Position numbers and translations under genes: made by a program. Positions 1 through 6,756 of a stretch of 64,000 nucleotides of DNA are shown here, in pieces. Within the stretch, counting starts at the first letter, position 1. Each line of letters starts with the position of its first letter. This DNA comes from Novosphingobium sp. (GTDB lineage: Bacteria; Pseudomonadota; Alphaproteobacteria; Sphingomonadales; Sphingomonadaceae): positions 3,658,001 through 3,722,000 of the forward strand of contig NZ_JBCNLP010000001.1 of NCBI RefSeq assembly GCF_039595395.1. The letters are read 5' to 3'. The notes below the pieces were generated by a model that was not told the DNA's origin, did not search any database, and worked only from the letters and a program-made list of their open reading frames with translations.

Positions 1-210
1 CAGGTGAGCTGTCGCTAACAATAGCTGCCGCTCACCGCGCCAATGACGCCCGTCGAAATTTGCCATAGGTTAAGGTGATGGAAGGGCATCGCGAATTGGC
101 AAAAAGTGGGACGAAGCAGCCACCCCCATCTGCGAGCAGCAATGGCAGTGTTCGTCCGAAGCGGTCATAGCCAGTTTGGCCGATTAAAGGCGGTGAATGC
201 CGAAGTTTAC

Positions 211-1188
211 TTATGCGGTGATCAGAACCTCGCAATGATCGACCGGGACGAGCCCGATCGGCGATGGCGTCACGTCATATTGGTCCATCAGTTTCTGGCG
301 CACGCCATCGAAAGCCGACTTGGGCATGCGAAGACCGTCACCTCGTTTGCGGCCCTCGCCGAGGAGCAGCGGCTTGAGCCGGGCAAGGACGCGTGGCGGG
401 GCCCAGACCGGCAGCTTGATAGCCCCGTGCATGTACATGTTCGCCCAGCCGTTGATTCGTCGAAGGGTGGCGAACGGCACCGCCGATGCGATTTGCTTCT
501 CGAAGGGCCGAATGGCCTCGAACAGGGCCGACAGCGGCACCGGTTCGAACGTATTGTTGGCGTCAGAGAACCGACCGGCGATGCCGAAGGCGCGGCGAAG
601 CCGTATCTCCAAGGCCTGGCGGATCGTGCCGATCACGAGATCGGAATGGTTTTCGGCGAAGCTGAGTCCGAAGCTTCCGTGCCCGTAGATCGTCTGCTGT
701 GCGCCGAAGAAGAAGGTGTGCATATGCTCGACCTCGTTCTTCCCAACCCCGAAGACACCTGGGACTTGGCGGCTGCGCGCGGCCCAATGCTCGAGCATTA
801 CCACGCTGTCGAATAGAACGTGATCGACGAAGCGCAGGACGTTTGCGAAGGCGAAGGCGGCCTCGGGATCCGGGCAATCCCGCGGAACGCGGGAGACGAT
901 GCTGTCCATCTCTTGGAGGAACAAGGCGGCGTGCGCAGCGTAAAAGGCGTCGTCCGCTTCCTTGCGCTGGAGATCGCCAAGAGTACGTGGAATGGCAGCA
1001 TCCAAGAGGTTGTCGATGCCGGCCTTCGACGGGTGCTTGCCGACCTCCTTACGGAACGCCTGCACGAAAAGCGGCCGGCCGGAGGCCCACCAATCGACAA
1101 CGCCGGCCCATTCCGCGGCGGCGTCGACGATCCTGCCGCGATTGCCACGGCATGCCTCGCGTTTATATTCCTCGATCGGTGTCGTCAT
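211..1188 (-). CDS. Hypothetical protein, 325 aa
   Basis: No family is recognised. The protein is soluble-looking with no signal peptide or membrane segment, and mixed alpha-helical in character. The ATG at 1188 has a GGGAG ribosome site about 9 nt upstream, which supports this start. It is divergent from the nuclease-like gene at 1245, with 56 nt between the two starts, so they probably share a control region. An aromatic stretch in the middle (HMHTFFFGAQQTIYGHG) and a C-terminal half rich in Arg and Pro are the only notable features. The location in an accessory region beside nuclease-like genes suggests a defence or mobile-element role, but that is inference only. Confidence 0.7.
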   Translation of the reverse strand: MTTPIEEYKREACRGNRGRIVDAAAEWAGVVDWWASGRPLFVQAFRKEVGKHPSKAGIDNLLDAAIPRTLGDLQRKEADDAFYAAHAALFLQEMDSIVSRVPRDCPDPEAAFAFANVLRFVDHVLFDSVVMLEHWAARSRQVPGVFGVGKNEVEHMHTFFFGAQQTIYGHGSFGLSFAENHSDLVIGTIRQALEIRLRRAFGIAGRFSDANNTFEPVPLSALFEAIRPFEKQIASAVPFATLRRINGWANMYMHGAIKLPVWAPPRVLARLKPLLLGEGRKRGDGLRMPKSAFDGVRQKLMDQYDVTPSPIGLVPVDHCEVLITA

Positions 1189-1244
1189 CGCCTTGCTCCC
1201 GTCGTCCGTGTGAGAGAGGATATCATGAGCGGAGGTAGGGAAAC

Positions 1245-2507
1245 GTGATCAGAACATTGGATATCTACACCGACGACACGACCTGGCCCGCCACGGGCGC
1301 GCCGTCGTTCCCGACCTCGTTCATCGCTGGGATGTCCAGCCACAACGTCGCGATCCTGCCGACCCTGCTGCTGATCGGGCAATTGACGACCCCACAGATC
1401 GCGCGCGGAGTTTCGCTCAGCGAGTTCTGGGCGTGGGTGCGTTACGTTTATGCCGTCTCGAGCGACAGCGATCTCCGCATCACGGCGGACTTCGCCAATC
1501 TTGACTCTCACCAGAAGACGATCCTGAGCGACGATTTCGGCATGGGCATTCCGATCGGCTACCTAGTCGGCACGCTGGGTCTCGTCTCATGGAGCGATGG
1601 TCGGTATTTCATGGACCGGATGAGCGCGCTGATGCACGGCCCGCTACCGGTGCCGCGCAAGCGGGGGCCGCGCAAGGCCCCCGATTTCGTGTTCATGGAT
1701 CATGCCGGCGCGCTGCATGTCGTGGAATGCAAGGGTGGCCAGAGCGGCCCCGACGCGCGCGATCGGCAGTTGTCGAGCACGACGAGCAAGGGCGAGCCGA
1801 CCGGGGGCGTGGTCCAGAAGCGTATGGTGCTGCTTCCCGCGCACCTGCAGGGACAGAGGCTCGCTTGCGGCCTGTCGATCGGGGTTTCGGGCAAGCTGGG
1901 GCCGAGCGACTTGAAAATCGTCGATCCGGAGTTCAACCCGGAATTCGATCTGTCGGAAGCCGACGACTCAGTGATCGGTGATCCGGTCATGCGTTCCGGG
2001 CTTGCGAAGTCGCTGCGCGGCGCCGGTTTCCCTGCGACCGCAGCAGCGGTCGCTGCTCCGAGCGGACCATCAGCGCGGGCGAAGTCGATCGAGGCGAGCC
2101 CCGCTTTCCTGAGGGCGAGCCGCCGCCGTGTGATCGATCAGCGAAACGCGGCGGCGCGGGCCGAGCTCGGCGCCGCCGGCGCCGTCAGCTTCATGATCGG
2201 CGATACCAAGCTGGTCGGGCGCGAGGTGACGATGGTGCTTCCGGTGCCGCTGACCATCGACGGCGAGACCTATCGCCGCGCGATCATCCGCCAGGGCGTG
2301 CCGCCGGACCTGCTCGGCATGGTAATGGAGATCGGCCTGGTCGAGGGCGCGCTGCCCTCGCTCGGCCGGCAGAAAGAAGGCATTGGCGGTATCAAGCTGA
2401 TCGCCGAAGGAGCCCGAGGCGAGCTGCGGATTGGGGGATCGTTCGCGAGCGAGATCATCCTTGAGAAATCAGCGGGGCCGGCTGGAACCGAGGTCCCAAG
2501 CGCGTGA
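1245..2507 (+). CDS. Putative PD-(D/E)XK nuclease-fold protein, 420 aa
   Basis: The start is a GTG with a strong GGAGG site at 1231-1235. The middle holds a restriction-endonuclease-like core: PDFVF at residues 146-150, then a hairpin and VVECKGG at 159-165, giving the D...ExK arrangement with D147, E161 and K163. The first 140 residues and the last 250 match nothing I recognise. It is divergent from the 325-aa gene at 211-1188 and convergent with the 202-aa gene that ends at 2512, only 5 nt away. The likely activity is metal-dependent DNA cleavage, judged only from the motif; the substrate is unknown. It may be a stand-alone defence effector or half of a two-gene system with its divergent neighbour. 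Confidence 0.7.
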   Translation: MIRTLDIYTDDTTWPATGAPSFPTSFIAGMSSHNVAILPTLLLIGQLTTPQIARGVSLSEFWAWVRYVYAVSSDSDLRITADFANLDSHQKTILSDDFGMGIPIGYLVGTLGLVSWSDGRYFMDRMSALMHGPLPVPRKRGPRKAPDFVFMDHAGALHVVECKGGQSGPDARDRQLSSTTSKGEPTGGVVQKRMVLLPAHLQGQRLACGLSIGVSGKLGPSDLKIVDPEFNPEFDLSEADDSVIGDPVMRSGLAKSLRGAGFPATAAAVAAPSGPSARAKSIEASPAFLRASRRRVIDQRNAAARAELGAAGAVSFMIGDTKLVGREVTMVLPVPLTIDGETYRRAIIRQGVPPDLLGMVMEIGLVEGALPSLGRQKEGIGGIKLIAEGARGELRIGGSFASEIILEKSAGPAGTEVPSA

Positions 2508-2511
2508 TCGG

Positions 2512-3120
2512 TCAGGGGCCGCCGCCGACCAGATTGTCGATATAGCCGTCGCATCCAGTGAAATAGTTTGCCACCGCCTGCATGACGTCCTTGAGGGTTG
2601 GCAGGTGGAGATCGGTCAACGCAAGCGGGAGCGGCTGGCCTTTCTGGTCGACCGGATAGCGGTAGGAATAGGAGCCCGGATCGATCTTGGCGAACTGCCC
2701 GATGACCTCTTCCACAATGGGATCCGCCTCGTCGGGATCCTCGGTGCCGAACCGATCGAGCATCGTCGCGAAGTCGGCCCACAGCACCTCGAGCCGATGC
2801 GAGTTCCAGTTGGGTTTCACATCGACATGGCGGCCGTAGGTCGCCAGCATATACTTGAGGGACAGCTCCAGGAACTGCCGGTAATTGAAGATGATCGGAC
2901 AGACGAGGAAGTCGCGGTCGACCTCCTGCTCCAGGGTGTGGGCAACCATGAGGTCGGCGCCCTTCTTATAGCCATCCGTCATGAGGACAAGCCGCGTATG
3001 GGCGCTCACAGCAATGTTGGCGTTCTCCAGGTGATCGGCGGCCTCGACGAAAGGCATGTCTCCCGCCGCCGGCCAGCGGAACTCCTCGTGGATGATCTCC
3101 TCGAACGTGCGCCGCTTCAT
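2512..3120 (-). CDS. Hypothetical protein, 202 aa, HEPN-like helices
   Basis: The start is taken at the ATG at 3120, which overlaps the stop of the upstream gene as ATGA. A longer reading to 3162 exists but would overlap that gene by 46 nt. The protein begins MKRRTFEEI and contains a helical segment (NYRQFLELSLKYML) that resembles helices of HEPN-type proteins; the Rx4-6H catalytic motif of toxic HEPN proteins is not evident. It is translationally coupled to the PD-(D/E)XK protein at 3117-3656, so the two probably act together. No function can be assigned. Its end is convergent with the gene at 1245-2507. Confidence 0.65.
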   Translation of the reverse strand: MKRRTFEEIIHEEFRWPAAGDMPFVEAADHLENANIAVSAHTRLVLMTDGYKKGADLMVAHTLEQEVDRDFLVCPIIFNYRQFLELSLKYMLATYGRHVDVKPNWNSHRLEVLWADFATMLDRFGTEDPDEADPIVEEVIGQFAKIDPGSYSYRYPVDQKGQPLPLALTDLHLPTLKDVMQAVANYFTGCDGYIDNLVGGGP

Positions 3121-3656
3121 GCGCTGAGACCTCCGGAAGCGTCCGCGCGCAGTTGGTCCCACGCGTCGCGATAGGGTTCAAGCCAAGCCGGACCATAGGT
3201 ATCGGCCAGATCGAGGTGGCTGTAGTCGGGGAGAAAGCGGCGCATCTCGCCATCCTTGTGCGGCTGGCCCTTCCGCCCCGGACGCGCCAGCCAGGTCTGG
3301 TGCGAGATGTGGAGCACGTCGGCGACCACGGCGCTCGGCACGACGAATGCGTCCGGGAGCGCACCGACATCGTTCGGGAATGACAAAAAGACATAGAAGA
3401 GGCTGGCGCCGCGAATATCCTCGTGCTTCGCTTTCATGTGCCAACCGCCGTCGCTGCCGAGTTGGCGGCGCGTCTTTACTTGGACCGCACATGCCCGATC
3501 ACCAATATCATCTGTGACAACGATATCGGCCGTCGGCACCCCTACTGGTGCCAGCGCGGCGATCAGCCCACGCCGCAAGAGTTGCGACATTACGTAGTGC
3601 TCGCCTGCGGCACCTAAGAGCGATGATGGAGACATGAGCCGGACTATATTCGGCAT
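3117..3656 (-). CDS. Putative PD-(D/E)XK endonuclease-like protein, 179 aa
   Basis: The N-terminus (LGAAGEHYVMSQLLRRG) followed by ADIVVTDD and AVQVKTRRQ fits the small PD-(D/E)XK group related to group I intron endonucleases: an E in the first helix, a D in the hairpin and a QxK pair in place of ExK. The rest is a beta-rich domain of unknown role. The internal ATG at 3635 (MSPSSLLGAAGE) is a plausible alternative start and puts the first helix close to the N-terminus, as in relatives; neither start has a strong ribosome site. It overlaps the next gene by 4 nt. Proteins of this type are common in accessory regions of proteobacteria, and their biological role is not established. Confidence 0.65.
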   Translation of the reverse strand: MPNIVRLMSPSSLLGAAGEHYVMSQLLRRGLIAALAPVGVPTADIVVTDDIGDRACAVQVKTRRQLGSDGGWHMKAKHEDIRGASLFYVFLSFPNDVGALPDAFVVPSAVVADVLHISHQTWLARPGRKGQPHKDGEMRRFLPDYSHLDLADTYGPAWLEPYRDAWDQLRADASGGLSA

Positions 3657-4444
3657 TGAACCGCCCGTCTCGCATATTCAGCTTGGGCAAGCCGCCGGTC
3701 CGCACTTGAGAACGGAAAAATCGACGCTGAATAGTCGGAAATGGTCGGCTGCTCACCGGCCGCTTTATGTCGCTCAATCGGCGGCTCCTGTCAGATCCGG
3801 TCGTTCCCGTCATTGCGGAGGAACGGCAACATCTGGTCGGCTGTCACCGCTTCCAGCAGACCCGCCTGCCGGTGAGAGGTCTGATTGGCATCACCAATAG
3901 CTACCGGTTGACTTGCCGCTGATTTTTCCTCCAAGCTTCATTAGAAGCCGACCAAGCGGAAAGACAGACGAAAGAATGAAGCGAGCAATATTCAAAAAAT
4001 GATATCTCCACTCCACTGAAGTGCGGTAGCGGGAATCGAAATTAGCAAGCAATCATCTGATATCTAAACAATATTTGTCAATTTTATATTCCAATAGCCC
4101 CGACATTTAGCCCCACTCCCTTTCAGGAAATCGGGTTTGACGCATAAATCGGGAATTTTTCACCTCAGTCCAGTTCATGGAATCTTGTAGAACTTCATGA
4201 AATGAGCAGCAACATATGGTCAGTCAGGCCATTGATTTGATCAAAGGCTCTCGGCGTCTCTGGAAGCAGAGGAGTTGGTTAACTTCTCGCTGTGTTCCTC
4301 ATCTCATGGAAAGCTCGCCCCTATCGGAAGCCGGGAAATGAGCGGGCGCGGTGACACGGCTGCCCTCTACCGTCCATCCCCTAAGCGGTGCCTTGAGATG
4401 CGCCGAACGGAGAAACGAGCGGCGGACAGGTTCCCAATCACCAG
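3657..4444. other. Non-coding stretch with a locally AT-rich segment
   Basis: No credible gene is seen in these 788 bases. Bases 3900-4200 are clearly more AT-rich than the neighbours. Bases 3768-3840 match 33109-33180 (listed separately). The stretch reads as a junction between imported segments. Confidence 0.5.
3768..3840 (+). repeat. Dispersed repeat, copy 1 (copy 2 at 33109-33180)
   Basis: Starting at a TG, the first 33 or so bases match copy 2 at all but two positions (shared core GCTCCTGTCAGATCCGG). The remainder is weaker but keeps the ending CATCTGGTCGG versus TATCTGGTCGA. Both copies lie in non-coding DNA beside accessory genes and run in the same direction. It may be a relic of a coding or mobile sequence common in sphingomonads; its identity is unknown. 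Confidence 0.55.
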
Positions 4445-4801
4445 TTATACGAACAGCTTCGCCACCGCTGCAAGCGCCGTAATCAATGCCAGGCCAAATC
4501 CAGCCTTTTGCAGCGGCAAAAGCTTTCCGGCCGGCTTACCTTCTTCGGCCTTTAAAGCCAAGACGCGCTTTATGGCGTCGATAGTTGACCCGGTTGGCTC
4601 ACCATATCTTAATGCGTCGGAAAGTTCGCGCTCAGACCATCCCATCAGCTCTCTGTCGGAAAAAGCCTTCCCTTTTAAACTCAGAGTTTTGGCCCTTCTC
4701 GCTTCGAGATCATCAAATTTCTCCTTGTCCATATACATTTCCTCATCTGCCCGGCTCTGCCGGTCACTATCTAAGATCGCTTCCAAGTTCCGCCAGCGCA
4801 C
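4445..4801 (-). CDS. Hypothetical protein with C-terminal membrane segment
   Basis: The reading frame gives up to 118 aa. A later start at 4732 (MDKEKF) has a GAGG site at good spacing and gives about 95 aa, which I consider equally likely. The body is charged and helical, and the last 24 residues (from LPLQKAG to KLFV) form one hydrophobic segment, so the protein is probably tail-anchored in the inner membrane. No family is recognised. It stands alone with no neighbour within 270 bases on either side. Confidence 0.5.
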   Translation of the reverse strand: MRWRNLEAILDSDRQSRADEEMYMDKEKFDDLEARRAKTLSLKGKAFSDRELMGWSERELSDALRYGEPTGSTIDAIKRVLALKAEEGKPAGKLLPLQKAGFGLALITALAAVAKLFV

Positions 4802-5078
4802 GAAGCATTTTTAGCAGGTGGCTTGCTGGCCGAAACACATCACCCAGAAGACACCGCACGCTCATGATTCTACGGCCTAGCAAATTTGAGAACCCACTAG
4901 CGCCTTTGGCCAAAAAACAGATGATCACTTCAATCTACAGACCTGACCTTCTGGAAAGCGGCCATCTTAGCCCCGGTAGCAGCCATCAAACCTTGGGTGT
5001 CCGGCGGTTTTTGCGATCAGCGAGGCCGCCGTTCAACGATCAACTTGAAGGCGTTTTGCTGACGGACCGCTCGGCCAT
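4802..5078. other. Non-coding spacer
   Basis: Nothing recognisable is seen here. It separates the small membrane protein from the end of the type I restriction operon and could hold the operon's terminator, but I see no clear hairpin with a T-run. Confidence 0.35.
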
Positions 5079-6008
5079 TCAGGCCCCGTCATAGCTGCGA
5101 TCCATCAGTGGCTTGGCTTTATCCAGCGCAGCAACGTCGGTGATGATGATTTCGAGGTCACCAGTTCCGAAATGTCCAATGTTGCGGACATCACGTGTAA
5201 AACCTGATTCGAGTTCTATTGTACTTGGATCGACCTTGACGAAAATTTTAAGGTGCCTGATCTGCGGCTTGACCTCAACGCACGCGAAGTTCTTCAGGCG
5301 CCGGAAAGCAACATAGTTGTCCAGGATTTTCAAATCGACATCGTCGCCTAACGCCAGCAGGTACGCCTTCGTCGCCTCGTAAAGATCGACAAGGCCTTGG
5401 TCGGCGTCGGCAAGGTACTGTGTAACAGTTTTCTGGCGAGAGCGAGGTCGCATTGCCGTAGTCTCGCCTTGTGCGTCAACGCCCGCTGGGATGCCGCGCA
5501 CGGGCCGCTCCGATGCCGAAGTCAGTAGTTCGAACAGCAACAGTTCGTCACCAAAGCGGCGATAGCGAACCAGCGCGATATTTCGGTTCATCTGGTTGAC
5601 CGCATGCGCATCGTATTTTGTGAAATCACCCGCGATGCAGATCAGCCGGGGCGTCGTCCAATCAACGGCCTTCGCCTCTTCGGCGCCGAAGCGCTCCAGA
5701 ACAAGCCATTCGAAATCACGGCGGTGATCCATCAGCCAGTCGAGGTAGAATAAGCCTTGGTTGATGACATTCTCATTGCTGGCCCGTTTGTACTCGACGA
5801 TCACTGGCGAACCATTCTCGTCTATGCCCAGCGAATCCATGCGTCCGCCGTTCGTAGTCGGAAACTCCGATGCAAGAAACCGCACACCGAGGAATGCTTC
5901 CATGTTGCGTTCAATAAGGGTCTGCAATGACTTCTCTAGCGCGACCGCGCTGCCGCGAAGCTCTGTGACCGAAGCACTGTCCGTGCGAAAGAGTTTTATA
6001 TCGCTCAT
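5079..6008 (-). CDS. DUF5655 protein with nuclease-like N-terminal domain
   Basis: The start is taken at the ATG at 6008 (MSDIKLF), 7 nt after the stop of the YgjP-like gene; a longer reading to 6047 would overlap it. The N-terminal part has a PD-(D/E)XK-like core, GGRMDSLGID followed by PVIVEYKRA, with the D and ExK residues present, as in NucS-like and related nucleases. The C-terminal 110 residues (from TVTQYLADAD) match the DUF5655 domain pattern, including the phrases LKILDNYVAFRRLKNFACVE and GHFGTGDLEI. It is the last gene of the hsd operon. It is likely an accessory restriction component or an independent DNA-binding nuclease; the role is inferred from context. Confidence 0.75.
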   Translation of the reverse strand: MSDIKLFRTDSASVTELRGSAVALEKSLQTLIERNMEAFLGVRFLASEFPTTNGGRMDSLGIDENGSPVIVEYKRASNENVINQGLFYLDWLMDHRRDFEWLVLERFGAEEAKAVDWTTPRLICIAGDFTKYDAHAVNQMNRNIALVRYRRFGDELLLFELLTSASERPVRGIPAGVDAQGETTAMRPRSRQKTVTQYLADADQGLVDLYEATKAYLLALGDDVDLKILDNYVAFRRLKNFACVEVKPQIRHLKIFVKVDPSTIELESGFTRDVRNIGHFGTGDLEIIITDVAALDKAKPLMDRSYDGA

Positions 6009-6015
6009 ACAAAAA

Positions 6016-6756
6016 TCACCAAATGAACTGGTGCCCCATTCTGTCAAGTCTTCTCAGGCGATCCTCGTAGTCCGGCATGATCGTTTCCAACGACCGCCAA
6101 AATCGACGTGAATGATTGTGCTCAAGAACGTGACAAGCCTCGTGTGCAATAACGTAGTCGACCAGCGGCATCGGAGCCATCACCAAGCGCCAGTTGAGGC
6201 GGATGCGCCCCCGTGAATCGCAGCTTCCCCAGCGTTTGGATTGGTCAACGACATTAACGGTCGGTGTTGGAATGCCAAGCGTCTCTGCGATCATTCGCGC
6301 GCGGGCAGGAAAATGCTGGATCGCATGCGCTCGGTACCAGTGCCTGAGCCCGCTGCGGACAGCGGCGCGCTGAATGGCTTCATGGCCTTTCGGCAGCACC
6401 GGCGCGACAAGGCTGGAACCTCTCGCAATAATCCGGGTCGTGACGGCGGTTTCGTCGGGAATGAGCTTCAAGCGATATTGGCGGCCGAGGTAGTGAAAGG
6501 TCTCGCCACTCACAAATTCCTTGGCCGCCGGCCGCGCCCCAAGTTCGCGGTACGCCGCCTGTTTGCGAAGCAGCCAAGCGCCTTTCTTGCGAACGATGCC
6601 GAGGACGCGGTCATCGCCTAAGTCCGACGGCGCGAGGACGCGCACTCCGTCGAAGCCAACAGATATCGCCACGGTTTTCCGGCGCGCCGTCCGCTCGATT
6701 AGGAACGTAAACGTTTCGCCGCCAAAAACGATGGAATGCTGAGCCGCGTCCGTCAT
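6016..6756 (-). CDS. YgjP-like (DUF45/SprT-type) zinc metallopeptidase
   Basis: The C-terminal half has HEACH (in VIAHEACHVLEHNHS), followed by a further His and RRFW, the zinc-binding signature of the YgjP/DUF45 family. SKRWGSCDSRGRIRLNW is the family hallmark upstream. At 246 aa it is of typical length. The ATG at 6756 overlaps the hsdR stop as ATGA, so translation is coupled. YgjP-family genes frequently sit at the end of hsdR operons. They may process or turn over the restriction subunit, but the substrate has not been established; the linkage here is consistent with that idea. Confidence 0.85.
   Translation of the reverse strand: MTDAAQHSIVFGGETFTFLIERTARRKTVAISVGFDGVRVLAPSDLGDDRVLGIVRKKGAWLLRKQAAYRELGARPAAKEFVSGETFHYLGRQYRLKLIPDETAVTTRIIARGSSLVAPVLPKGHEAIQRAAVRSGLRHWYRAHAIQHFPARARMIAETLGIPTPTVNVVDQSKRWGSCDSRGRIRLNWRLVMAPMPLVDYVIAHEACHVLEHNHSRRFWRSLETIMPDYEDRLRRLDRMGHQFIW

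Noticed and set aside
1..210. Small minus-strand gene at 32-235
   Set aside because: Overlaps the end of the 325-aa gene and resembles low-identity intergenic sequence seen elsewhere in the island.
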